From Oceanibaculum indicum P24 (GTDB lineage: Bacteria; Pseudomonadota; Alphaproteobacteria; Oceanibaculales; Oceanibaculaceae), in assembly GCF_000299935.1 (NCBI RefSeq), contig NZ_AMRL01000010.1, positions 56,188 through 120,187 on the forward strand: a stretch of 64,000 nucleotides of DNA, in the 5' to 3' direction. The notes under the pieces were generated by a model, which did not search any database, was not told the origin of the DNA, and saw only the letters and a program-made list of their open reading frames with translations. Made by a program: the position numbers and the translations under genes. Positions 38,689-46,636 of this stretch are shown in pieces. The stretch's first letter is position 1. Each line of letters begins with the position of its first letter.

Positions 38689-39207
38689 TCAGCGCACCAT
38701 CGCCGGCAGGCCGTCCTTGGCATGCTTTTCGTTCTTGGGCGCGGTATCCAGCGGCTTTGCCTTGGTCGGGCCGGTATGCTTCACGCCGCCCGACAGCAGG
38801 ATATTCTCCAGCGACTTCTCCGTGCCGACACGGAAATCGGCCGGCGCGCGCAGGCTGATCGCCTTCTGCATGAACTGTCGGATTTTCGCGACTTCCTTGT
38901 CGCGGGCCTCCTTGTCGTCGGCCAGCGCAGCCGCCATGGCGCGATGCACCGCCATGTCGGTCGCCTTGATGTTGGCCGCGCATTCCAGCTTCTGCGCTTC
39001 TTCCATCGCGTACTTACGGTAATCGCCGGGCAGCTTCGGATTCTTGGCCAGTTCGACCAGACGCTGGGCGGCGCGTTCGGCCGAGGTAGTCTCGGCCTTT
39101 TCCGCCATTCCTGCCAGCTGATGTATCTGTGCGTCGCAGCGGGCCTTCAGGGCCTCTATCAGGCGACGTTCGGCCTCCGGATCCGACTTCTTCGATGCGG
39201 AAAACAT
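38689..39207 (-). CDS. hypothetical protein, helical, cytoplasmic
   Basis: I do not recognise this 172-residue protein. It is rich in charged residues and Ala, with long predicted helices (about 8-60 and 75-130), no signal peptide, no membrane segment and only two cysteines. The C-terminal 40 residues look disordered. It begins MFSASKKSDPEAERRLIEAL after a GGGGAGT site. It stands alone, convergent with the M14-like gene and divergent from gapR across an AT-rich gap. Confidence 0.65.
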   Translation of the reverse strand: MFSASKKSDPEAERRLIEALKARCDAQIHQLAGMAEKAETTSAERAAQRLVELAKNPKLPGDYRKYAMEEAQKLECAANIKATDMAVHRAMAAALADDKEARDKEVAKIRQFMQKAISLRAPADFRVGTEKSLENILLSGGVKHTGPTKAKPLDTAPKNEKHAKDGLPAMVR

Positions 39208-39459
39208 TGGCGTTACTCCCCAAGGTATTAACCTTAATAACAGTTAAGGCTGCACTTCGTATACAAAACGTTAACGAAACTGAATATTTTTTGCAATCAA
39301 ATCACTGTCGGAAAGTCTTCAGTATTTTCCTTAAATCTTTATACAATCTCTTCTGACAGCTCTTGAGCAGCATCGCCAGGCATAGTCCGCTTGCGGCCAT
39401 GGGGGGCTTCCGGCTATCGTCGCGGACAGCACGACACCCCTTAATGCAGAGGATGATCC
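39208..39459. other. AT-rich divergent promoter region of gapR
   Basis: The stretch around 39225-39360 is far richer in A+T than its surroundings. It contains a perfect inverted repeat, CCTTAA-TAACAG-TTAAGG (39232-39249), GTTAACG at 39270-39276, and the gapR promoter. GapR prefers AT-rich, overtwisted DNA, so binding here, possibly autoregulatory, is plausible. Confidence 0.55.
39318..39345 (+). promoter_or_regulatory. gapR promoter candidate
   Basis: TTCAGT (39318-39323), 16 bases, TATACA (39340-39345), predicting a leader of about 108 bases. TACAAT two bases on is an alternative -10. Confidence 0.5.
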
Positions 39460-39762
39460 ATGCCTGACGTCGGCGGCATCGCGGGCGAGCGCCTGCGTTC
39501 CTTTATCGAGCGCATCGAGCGGCTGGAGGAGGAGAAGGCGGCACTGGCCGCCGATATTCGCGAGATTTTCGCCGAAGCCAAGGGTGTGGGCTTCGACACC
39601 AAGATCATGCGCCAGGTGCTGAAGCTGCGGAAGCTGGACCGCGAGGACCGGCAGGAGCAGGAGACGCTGCTCGACCTCTATCTGCAGGCGCTCGGCATGG
39701 CGCCCGGAAGTGCTGCGGAAGCCGGCGACATGGGCGACGGCCAGGACCAGGCCGCGGAATAA
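39460..39762 (+). CDS. gapR: GapR-family nucleoid-associated protein (DUF2312/UPF0335)
   Basis: The 100-residue protein has the coiled-coil DUF2312 core ERLRSFIERIERLEEEKAAL followed by DIREIFAEAKGVGFDTKIMRQVLKLRK, the DNA-contacting part. Caulobacter GapR clamps overtwisted AT-rich DNA ahead of forks and polymerases and helps topoisomerases. The acidic tail after residue 75 is longer than in Caulobacter. It sits beside the most AT-rich stretch in the window. Confidence 0.9.
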   Translation: MPDVGGIAGERLRSFIERIERLEEEKAALAADIREIFAEAKGVGFDTKIMRQVLKLRKLDREDRQEQETLLDLYLQALGMAPGSAAEAGDMGDGQDQAAE

Positions 39763-39813
39763 GGCGGGCTTTCAGGTTTCTACTGCGCATAGGAGGCAAA
39801 TCGTATTCCGGCC

Positions 39814-39951
39814 CATGTCCTTCGAGACGCCTGCTGACGCAGGCTCCTCAGGACGAGGGGAGAATGGGAATACAGACAGTGCCTCCTCGTGACCTCATGC
39901 TGAGGAGCCGGCACCAAGTCCCTTGGGGCCGGCGTCTCGAAGCATAGGGCA
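39814..39951. repeat. palindromic repeat family B, copy 2
   Basis: Same boundaries and inner pairing as 22966-23102 (TTCGAGACGC ... GCGTCTCGAAGCATAGGGC). It fills the gap between the convergent gapR and pyk genes. Confidence 0.85.
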
Positions 39952-39965
39952 AACCCAAGAAACCC

Positions 39966-41378
39966 TCACACCCGGGCGATGCGCAGCACGTTGGTGGCGC
40001 CCGGCGTGCCGAAGGGAACACCGGCGGTAATCACGATCTTGTCGTCCTTGTGCGCGAAGCCCTCGCGCAGGGTCACGGCCTGGGCGCTCTGCACCATGTC
40101 GGAGAAGCTGCGCACGTCGCGCATCGGCACCGGATGCACGCCCCAGGCAAGCACCAGCCGCCGCGCCGTCGCCTGGCTGGCGGTCAGGCACAGGATCGGT
40201 ACCGGCGGCCGCTCGCGCGACGCCCTCAGCGTCGTCGAACCGGAAGTGGTGTAGGTCACGATGGCCGCCGCACCGATGGTCTCCGCCACGCTGCGCGCGG
40301 CAGCGGTGATTGCGTCCGGGCTGGTTGCGTCCGGCGTGCCATGCACAGCATCGAGGATGGTGCGGTAGAGGTCGTCGCGCTCCACCCGCGCGATGATGCG
40401 GTTCATCATCGCCACCGAGTCGACCGGATACTGGCCCGCCGCCGATTCCGCCGACAGCATGACCGCATCGGCGCCGTCATAGACCGCCGTGGCCACGTCG
40501 GACACCTCGGCGCGGGTCGGGGCCGGCGCGGTGATCATCGATTCCAGCATCTGGGTGGCGACGATCACCGGCTTGCCGGCCATGCGGCAGGCGCGGACGA
40601 TACGCTTCTGCATCGGCGGCACATCCTCCGGCGCCATTTCGACGCCGAGGTCGCCGCGCGCCACCATGACAGCGTCGGTCTGTTCGATGATGGCATCCAG
40701 ATGCTTGATCGCCGAGGGCTTCTCCAGCTTGGCGATGATGGTGGCCCGTCCGGCGATCAGCTTGCGCGCCTCGGCGATATCCTCCGGCCGCTGCACGAAG
40801 GACAGCGCCACCCAGTCCACCCCCTGGTCGAGGCCGAACTGCAGGTCACGCCGGTCCTTGTCGGTCAGCGGCGACAGGTCGAGCAACGCGTTCGGCACAT
40901 TGACGCCCTTGCGGTCGGACAGCGGGCCGCCGGAGATCACCTCCGTCTCCGCCGACTTCGCATCGCAGGACAGCACCTTCAGCCGGATCTTGCCGTCATC
41001 CAGGAGCAGCGCATCACCGGGATGCAGCGCCTTGAAGATTTCCGGGTGCGGCAGGCAGACCCGCTTGTCGTCGCCCGGCGCCTTGTCGAGGTCGAGGTTG
41101 AAGTGCCGGCCCGCATGCAGCTCGATGCGGCCATTCTGGAAGGTGCCGATGCGCAGCTTCGGCCCCTGCAGATCCATCATGATGGCGATGGGCCGCCCGG
41201 TTTCCTGCTCCAGCGCGCGCAAAATCTTCACGCGCTCGGCATGGTCGGCATGCTCGCCATGGCTGAAATTCAGCCGGAACACATCCGCCCCGGCGGCGAA
41301 CAGCGCCCGGATCTGCTCCGCCGTCGAGGAAGCCGGCCCAAGCGTGGCGACGATCTTGGCGCAGCGCTGACGTCGCAT
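39966..41378 (-). CDS. pyk: pyruvate kinase
   Basis: The 470-residue glycolytic enzyme starts RRQRCAKIVATLGPASS and shows FRLNFSHG, IAKLEKPSAI, the MVARGDLGVE active-site stretch and KPVIVATQMLESM. A C-terminal allosteric domain is present (about 350-468). I chose ATG 41378, seven bases after a GAGGG site; ATG 41384 is too close to it. It is downstream of glycerate kinase, 28 bases apart, so glycerate to pyruvate conversion shares a transcript. Confidence 0.96.
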   Translation of the reverse strand: MRRQRCAKIVATLGPASSTAEQIRALFAAGADVFRLNFSHGEHADHAERVKILRALEQETGRPIAIMMDLQGPKLRIGTFQNGRIELHAGRHFNLDLDKAPGDDKRVCLPHPEIFKALHPGDALLLDDGKIRLKVLSCDAKSAETEVISGGPLSDRKGVNVPNALLDLSPLTDKDRRDLQFGLDQGVDWVALSFVQRPEDIAEARKLIAGRATIIAKLEKPSAIKHLDAIIEQTDAVMVARGDLGVEMAPEDVPPMQKRIVRACRMAGKPVIVATQMLESMITAPAPTRAEVSDVATAVYDGADAVMLSAESAAGQYPVDSVAMMNRIIARVERDDLYRTILDAVHGTPDATSPDAITAAARSVAETIGAAAIVTYTTSGSTTLRASRERPPVPILCLTASQATARRLVLAWGVHPVPMRDVRSFSDMVQSAQAVTLREGFAHKDDKIVITAGVPFGTPGATNVLRIARV

Positions 41379-41406
41379 GGTCATTCCCTCTCGTCCGTTC
41401 ATCTCA

Positions 41407-42690
41407 TCAGGCATCGGGCATCACCAGGATGGCCCGGAAATCATTCACATTGGTCAGCGTCGGCCCGGTCATGACCAGATCGCCCAGCGCCCCGAAGAAG
41501 CCATAGCCGTCATTGTCGGCCAGACGCTGTTTCGCCGATACCCCCTTCGCCGCGGCCCGGGCGATGCTGTCCGGCGTCAGCACCGCACCGGCATTATCCT
41601 CCGTGCCGTCAATGCCGTCGGTATCGCCGGCAACCGCCCAGATGCGCGGATGCCCACCCAGAGCCACGGCAAGGCCCAGCAGGAATTCCACATTGCGCCC
41701 GCCGCGGCCCTTGCCGCGCACCGTCACCGTGGTCTCGCCCCCCGACAGCAGGACGCAGGGAGCGGGCGCCGGCTGGCCGTGCCGCGCCACCTGGAATGCA
41801 ATGCCAGCCATGACAGTTGCAACCTCGCGCGCCTCGCCTTCAATGGCATCGCCCAGAATGACTGGCGTGATGCCGGCCTTGCGGGCGAGGTCCGCCGCCG
41901 CCTCCAGCGAGGCCTGCGGACGGGCGACCATCACCAGCTCGGCATTCGCCAGGCGCGGATCGCCCGGCTTGGCGCTTTCCTCCACCCCTGCTTCAAGATG
42001 CCTGCGTACCGCCTCCGGCGGTTCGATGCCATATTTCGCCAGCACGGCCAGCGCATCGGCGAAGCTGGTTGGGTCGGGCACGGTGGGCCCGGAGCCGATC
42101 ACCGCCGGATCGTCGCCCGGCACGTCGGAGATCGCCAGCGTCACCACCCGCGCCGGATGCGCGGCGACCGCCAGCCGCCCGCCCTTTATTGCGGACAGGT
42201 GCTTGCGCAGGCAGTTCATCTCGCCGATGGTCGCCCCGGATTTCAGCAGCGCGCCGGTGACCGCCTGCTTGTCGGCCAGCGTCAGCCCGTCCGCCGGCAG
42301 CGACAGCAGCGCCGAGGCGCCGCCAGACATCAGGCACAGCACCAGATCGTCCGGCCCCAGCCCCTGCACCAGCGTCAGCATGCGGCGCGCCGCCGCCTCG
42401 CCGGCGGCATCGGGCACCGGATGGCTGGCCTCCACCACTTCGATGCGCTCGCACGGCACGGCATGTCCGTAGCGGGTGACGACCAGCCCCTCCAAATCGC
42501 CTTCCCAGTTCAGCTCGACCGCGCGCGCCATGGCGGCGGCTGCCTTGCCGGCGCCGACGACGATGGTGCGGCCTTTCGGTTTCGGCGGCAGGTGGGCTGG
42601 CACGCAGGCAGCGGGATCAGCCGCCTTGCGCGCAACCTCGAACAGCGAGAGCAGGAAGGCGCGGGAATCGAAATCGGCGGGAAGAGACAT
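41407..42690 (-). CDS. glycerate 2-kinase, GckA/TtuD (MOFRL) type
   Basis: The 427-residue protein has the DUF4147 N-terminal domain (GAGKAAAAMARAVE, CLMSGGASALL) and the C-terminal MOFRL domain (LLSGGETTVTVRGKGRGGRNVEFLL). These kinases make 2-phosphoglycerate from glycerate in the hydroxypyruvate/tartronate or serine-cycle route. It is followed by pyk on the same strand and preceded by a divergent IclR gene, a likely regulator. Confidence 0.93.
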   Translation of the reverse strand: MSLPADFDSRAFLLSLFEVARKAADPAACVPAHLPPKPKGRTIVVGAGKAAAAMARAVELNWEGDLEGLVVTRYGHAVPCERIEVVEASHPVPDAAGEAAARRMLTLVQGLGPDDLVLCLMSGGASALLSLPADGLTLADKQAVTGALLKSGATIGEMNCLRKHLSAIKGGRLAVAAHPARVVTLAISDVPGDDPAVIGSGPTVPDPTSFADALAVLAKYGIEPPEAVRRHLEAGVEESAKPGDPRLANAELVMVARPQASLEAAADLARKAGITPVILGDAIEGEAREVATVMAGIAFQVARHGQPAPAPCVLLSGGETTVTVRGKGRGGRNVEFLLGLAVALGGHPRIWAVAGDTDGIDGTEDNAGAVLTPDSIARAAAKGVSAKQRLADNDGYGFFGALGDLVMTGPTLTNVNDFRAILVMPDA

Positions 42691-42780
42691 GAAAACGGCG
42701 GACCTTTCTTATCGTTGCGTAAAGTATGCTACAGTCCTGCCCACAAACGAAACATCCCTCGTGCGAGGCACAGCGAACAG

Positions 42781-43668
42781 ATGGCGCAAGACAGAGCGGA
42801 CCGGATTGGCCGCGCGAGTCACTTGACGCTTGCCAGCGGCGGCGAGGACGAACCCCAAGCCCGGCGGCGCGGCCGTCCGGCCTCCGGCAATGCTACGCGC
42901 GACGGCGGCCAGGTGCAGTCGCTGACCCGCGCCCTGACGCTGCTGACGGAAATTGCCGGCAGCGATGGCGGCGCCTCGCTCAGCGAGCTTGCGCATCGCG
43001 CCGGCCTGCCACCCTCGACCGCGCACAGGTTGCTGAAGAGCCTGGAACAGATGGGCTTCGTGCAGCATGACCATCAGCGCGCGCTGTGGAATGTCGGCGT
43101 GCAGGCCTTCACTGTCGGCAACGCCTTCCTGCGCTCCCGCGATGTGGTGGAGATCGCCCGCCCCTTCATGCGGCGGCTGATGGAGGAATCCGGCGAATCG
43201 GTCAATCTCGGCGTGCTCGACGGGCGCGAGGTCGTGTTCCTCGCCCAGGTCGAATGCCGCGAGGTGATGCGCGTGCTTGCCCGGCCGGGCGGACGCTCGC
43301 CGCTGCATTGCTCCGGCCTCGGCAAGGCGCTGCTCTCGGCGCTGCCGGCGCAGACCACCCGCACGCTGATCGGCAATCACATCCAGCGCTTCACCGACAA
43401 GACCCTGGCGACGCACGAGGCGATGGAACGCGACATGGCGCTGTCGCGCCAGCGCGGCTATGCCATCGATGACGAGGAATATGCCGCCGGGCTGCGCTGT
43501 GTCGCCGCCCCGATCCATGACGAGTATGGCGAGCCGATGGCCGCCATCTCGCTGTCCGGCCCCAGCGCCCGCCTGACCGATGCCCGGCTGAAGCTGCTGG
43601 GCGAAATGGTGGCGCGCACCGCGCAGGCAGTGACCGGCGCCGTCGGCGGCCATCTGCCGGCGGAGTGA
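42781..43668 (+). CDS. IclR-family transcriptional regulator
   Basis: The 295-residue protein has a disordered 45-residue basic leader (ARRRGRPASGN), an HTH (about 48-105, SLSELAHRAGLPPSTAHRLLKSL) and the IclR effector domain (about 120-290) with GKALLSALP and GYAIDDEEYAAGLRCVA. It diverges from glycerate kinase with a 90-base shared gap. Control of the glycerate kinase-pyk unit by a glyoxylate/hydroxypyruvate-type ligand is inferred. An imperfect palindrome GCGTA-AAG-TATGC (about 42718-42730) could be an operator. Confidence 0.9.
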   Translation: MAQDRADRIGRASHLTLASGGEDEPQARRRGRPASGNATRDGGQVQSLTRALTLLTEIAGSDGGASLSELAHRAGLPPSTAHRLLKSLEQMGFVQHDHQRALWNVGVQAFTVGNAFLRSRDVVEIARPFMRRLMEESGESVNLGVLDGREVVFLAQVECREVMRVLARPGGRSPLHCSGLGKALLSALPAQTTRTLIGNHIQRFTDKTLATHEAMERDMALSRQRGYAIDDEEYAAGLRCVAAPIHDEYGEPMAAISLSGPSARLTDARLKLLGEMVARTAQAVTGAVGGHLPAE

Positions 43669-43994
43669 ATGGGTGGGCGGATAGTCCATCTCCCCCTCAC
43701 CTAGCTATCATTCGTTCTTTCAACTCCGGCCGTCACCCCCGCACTTGTTGCGGGGGTCCAGGCTTCCACCCGCTGGATACCCGCCCGTGTAAGCTGAACC
43801 CTGGATTCCCGGGACAAGCCCGGGAATGACGACAGGAGGGAAGGGAACCGCCTGTTGATGGTCGGCGCCTCGGATCAAGTCCAAAGGTGGTCCGACCATG
43901 ACGAGGGATGAGGAATAAGGTCGCCCCCATTTGCGCTGGCATTTGCCGATATCGCCCCTAAGATGTCAGGATAAATGACAACCGGGAGGCTCCA
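43669..43994. other. 326-base intergenic stretch before amidase gene
   Basis: No gene is seen. It contains the family C repeat at 43718-43830. No clear promoter was identified. Confidence 0.6.
43718..43830. repeat. palindromic repeat family C, copy 2
   Basis: TTTCAACTCCG, the GTCACCCCCGCACTTGTTGC palindrome, GGTCCAGGCTTC and ATTCCCGGGACAAGCCCGGG match 11200-11312 at most positions and in the same orientation. It lies between codirectional genes. Confidence 0.85.
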
Positions 43995-45356
43995 ATGGCG
44001 ACCTACGATCCGCGCACGCAGAAACTGCTGACCTTTCATGATTCGGTGCCGCGCTTCCTGGACGGGCGGGACACGCCGCGCGCCTATCTGGAGCGCTGCC
44101 TCGACGTGATCGAGACCCGCGAGCCGGAAGTGCAGGCCTTCGTCGTGATGAACATCGACGGTGCCCGCGCCGCCGCCGACGAGGCCACCAGGCGCTATGC
44201 CGAGGGCAGGCCGCTGTCCAACATCGATGGCATGCCCATCGGCATCAAGGACCTGTTCGAGACTAAGGACATGCCGACGCAGATGGGCAGCCCGGTCTGG
44301 GCCGGCTGGGAATCCGGCCGCGACGCCGCGCATGTGCATGGGCTGCGCAAGGCCGGTGCGGTGGTGCTGGGCAAGCTGGTGACGACGGAGCTGGGCTTCT
44401 CCTTCCCCGGCAAGACCCGCAACCCGTTCGATCCGGGCCGCACGCCGGGCGGCTCCTCCTCCGGCTCGGCGGCGGCCATCGGCGCCGGCATGGTGCCCGC
44501 CGCCATCGGCAGCCAGGTCGCCGGCTCTGTCATCCGTCCGGCCGGCTATTGCGGCAATGTGGCGATCAAGCCGACCTATGGCGCGCTGAACCGCGGCGGC
44601 GGCCATTCCTCGCTCAGCCAGAGCCATATCGGTATCCATGCCGGCTCCATCGAGGATGCCTGGGCGACCTGCTGGCAGATCGCCAACCTGGCTGGCGGCG
44701 ATGTCGGCTATCCCGGCCTGTATGGCGCGCTGGAGCCGATGGCACCGACGAAGCCGACCCGGCTGGTGCGCCTTGAGACTGTCCTTTGGCCCTCGGTGGA
44801 TGACGAGAGCAAGGCCGCCTTCGAGACCGTCATCGAGCATCTGAAGCGCCAGGGCGTCACCATCATCAGCCGTGCCGAGGATGCCGATGTCGAGACCTAT
44901 GAAGCCCTGACCGCCGACGCGCTGGAGCTGACGCTGCAGATCTGCCTGTTCGAGCTGCGCTGGCCGCTGGGCGCCTATCGCGAGCGCGGCCCCGGCATGC
45001 TGAGCGAGTCCATGCTGGAACGCCTTGCCGAGGCCGATAAGCAGACGCTGGACGATTACCGCGCGATGCTGGAACGGCGCGATCAGGTCCGCAAGGCCTA
45101 TGCCGCCCTGAAAGCCAAGGCCGACGGCTTCATTGCCCTGTCCTCTCCCGGCCCGGCCCCGAAGGGTCTGCACAGCACGGGCAGTCCCGCCATGAACGCC
45201 GCCACATCGATGACCGGCACGCCGGTCTGGAGCCTGCCGCTGCTGGCTGCCGACGGCATGCCGCTGGGCGTGCAGCTGGGCGGATTCCCGCACGAGGATG
45301 CCAAGGTCACCGGCCATGCCCGGTGGCTGATGGACAGCTTCCTCACGCAAGGGTGA
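43995..45356 (+). CDS. amidase-signature family hydrolase
   Basis: The 453-residue protein has the amidase signature: catalytic Lys in PIGIKDLFE (near 80), the GGSSSGSAAA loop and the nucleophile region GSQVAGSVIRPAGYCG. It would hydrolyse an amide by the Ser-cisSer-Lys triad. The GSQVAGS stretch departs slightly from the more usual GTQTGGS. It is not the GatA subunit, since no gatB/gatC follow. The substrate is unknown. Confidence 0.9.
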   Translation: MATYDPRTQKLLTFHDSVPRFLDGRDTPRAYLERCLDVIETREPEVQAFVVMNIDGARAAADEATRRYAEGRPLSNIDGMPIGIKDLFETKDMPTQMGSPVWAGWESGRDAAHVHGLRKAGAVVLGKLVTTELGFSFPGKTRNPFDPGRTPGGSSSGSAAAIGAGMVPAAIGSQVAGSVIRPAGYCGNVAIKPTYGALNRGGGHSSLSQSHIGIHAGSIEDAWATCWQIANLAGGDVGYPGLYGALEPMAPTKPTRLVRLETVLWPSVDDESKAAFETVIEHLKRQGVTIISRAEDADVETYEALTADALELTLQICLFELRWPLGAYRERGPGMLSESMLERLAEADKQTLDDYRAMLERRDQVRKAYAALKAKADGFIALSSPGPAPKGLHSTGSPAMNAATSMTGTPVWSLPLLAADGMPLGVQLGGFPHEDAKVTGHARWLMDSFLTQG

Positions 45357-45406
45357 ATTCCCTTTTGTGGATAAAGGGTTGTTCCGGCGCCACGATCGGA
45401 ACATAG

Positions 45407-45421
45407 TTAATGAAAGGTTAA
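45407..45421 (+). promoter_or_regulatory. CtrA-type box upstream of PAS_5 gene
   Basis: TTAA-TGAAAGG-TTAA (45407-45421) is an exact CtrA full site TTAA-N7-TTAA. It lies 63 bases before the preferred start of the PAS gene, which suits a CtrA-controlled promoter. TTAA is rare in this G+C-rich DNA. Confidence 0.6.
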
Positions 45422-45426
45422 TGAAC

Positions 45427-45468
45427 GCTCCGACCGGGCCGGCTTTCGGGCCGGGCTCTGGTCGGAGC
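45427..45468 (+). other. strong hairpin in PAS_5 gene leader
   Basis: GCTCCGACC (45427-45435) and GGTCGGAGC (45460-45468) pair perfectly, with an inner CCGGC/GCCGG pair. The hairpin ends five bases before an AGGA ribosome site (45473-45476). It is leader RNA if translation starts at 45484, coding if it starts at 45421. Confidence 0.55.
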
Positions 45469-45483
45469 AGTCAGGATGGTAGA

Positions 45484-46041
45484 ATGCCAGCCTTCCGCGA
45501 CGTGATTTACACGGAGCAGAACCGGGCCATATACGACTACTGGTCGTCCCGCCTGGGTGGAAAGCCTGCGCCAAGCCGCGACGAGATCGACCCGACCGAC
45601 ATTCCGCAGCTGCTGCGCCACATCTATATGTGGCAGCTGGAAAAGGACGGCACCACGCTGACCGGGCGGTTGTTCGGCACCGCCTATACCGACTTTTCCG
45701 GCGCGGACTTCCGGGGCCGCACCTTCGAGCAGGCGCACCGCGAAAGCAATCCGCTGTTGTTCGAGCGGCTGCAGGCCGGCCATCTGCGCTGCCTGCGCGA
45801 TTGCGATCCCTTCGTGGTGGTGCGTACCAACCACGCCTTCAACCGGCGCTACCGTGCCTATGAGGGGATGATCCTGCCGGTAACGGACGAGACAGGCCGG
45901 CCCTACATCCTGCTGGGCGGGCTGGTGCCGCTGTTCGGCCGGCCGACCGAGGTGCCGTCGGAACTGGATGTCGGGCGCTATGCCTCGGAGATGGTCGTGG
46001 AGAATGACGCCGTCATCGGCGGCTGCAAGCTGCAGTGCTGA
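45484..46041 (+). CDS. PAS_5-domain protein
   Basis: The 185-residue protein is a single PAS domain of the PAS_5 type, with YDYWSSRLGGKPAPSRDEIDP opening, a TDFSGADFRGRTFEQ strand-loop and a GMILPVTDETGRPYILLGGLVP ending pair of strands. These stand-alone sensors are expanded in Rhodospirillales; ligand and partner are unknown. I prefer ATG 45484 (AGGA seven bases away) because the upstream 21 residues from ATG 45421 are low-complexity and overlap a hairpin and CtrA box. A paralogue is at 55661. Confidence 0.82.
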   Translation: MPAFRDVIYTEQNRAIYDYWSSRLGGKPAPSRDEIDPTDIPQLLRHIYMWQLEKDGTTLTGRLFGTAYTDFSGADFRGRTFEQAHRESNPLLFERLQAGHLRCLRDCDPFVVVRTNHAFNRRYRAYEGMILPVTDETGRPYILLGGLVPLFGRPTEVPSELDVGRYASEMVVENDAVIGGCKLQC

Positions 46042-46063
46042 ACCAGTCTGAATGAGGCTCGGC

Positions 46064-46636
46064 TTAACCCAGCCGTGCCAGCATCGCTGCTGTATCCGTG
46101 ACGGTGCAGTATTCGCCATCCAGATTGGCAAGCGACAGGGCATGCACCTCCTCCGCCTGCCAGAGCCGCCCCGACAAGTCATGGCGCGCGAAGGTGAAGC
46201 AGGCATCGCCAACCAGCCAGGTATCGAAGGACAGGTTGCCCGCCATACGCACCGTTGCCTCCACCGAATTGTTGGTGATGACGCCCGCCACGATCAGCAT
46301 GTCGATGCCGGCCTGACGCAGATAATCTTCCAGCCCGGTGCCGATGAACGCGCTGTTCGTTTCCTTGCCGACGATTTTCTCGCCCGGTGCGGGCCTGGCT
46401 TCCGGCTTGAAGTCATGGCCCGGCTGCCCCGGCCTGTAGGTTGAGTCGGGGTTGACCGAATCGTGGCGCACATGGATGACCGGCCGGCCCGTACGGCGCC
46501 AGCCCTCCAGCAGGCTGGCGACATGCGCCTCGGCGCTGGGATTGTTGCGCGGTCCTGCTACTGCCCAGCGCGGGTCATCGATGGCCTGTTGCAGGTCAAT
46601 CAGCAGCAGGCAGGCGGTCGGCGGCAGTGGGGTCAC
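46064..46636 (-). CDS. isochorismatase-fold hydrolase with Ser in place of the nucleophilic Cys
   Basis: The 190-residue protein has LLLIDLQ (Asp14), a central Lys in GEKIVGKETNSAF and the GVITNNSVEATVRMAG motif. Most cysteine hydrolases of this fold read TxxCV here; Ser replaces Cys, as in some family members. Isochorismatase-type enzymes need no Cys, so the fold may act by a different mechanism. The start is GTG 46636, overlapping the regulator stop (GTGA), which indicates coupling. The substrate is unknown. Confidence 0.85.
   Translation of the reverse strand: MTPLPPTACLLLIDLQQAIDDPRWAVAGPRNNPSAEAHVASLLEGWRRTGRPVIHVRHDSVNPDSTYRPGQPGHDFKPEARPAPGEKIVGKETNSAFIGTGLEDYLRQAGIDMLIVAGVITNNSVEATVRMAGNLSFDTWLVGDACFTFARHDLSGRLWQAEEVHALSLANLDGEYCTVTDTAAMLARLG

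Noticed and set aside
39228..39247. Possible CtrA site before gapR
   Set aside because: TTAA pairs here are spaced by two, six or twelve bases, not the seven required for a CtrA full site.
39225..39360. Possible replication origin in the AT-rich gap
   Set aside because: No DnaA box cluster, no dnaA/hemE/parAB neighbours and no long AT 13-mers in series. A promoter region bound by GapR explains it better.
43861..43900. Additional repeat copy near the amidase gene
   Set aside because: GATCAAGTCC resembles the family C end, but the surrounding bases do not match any family over more than about ten bases.
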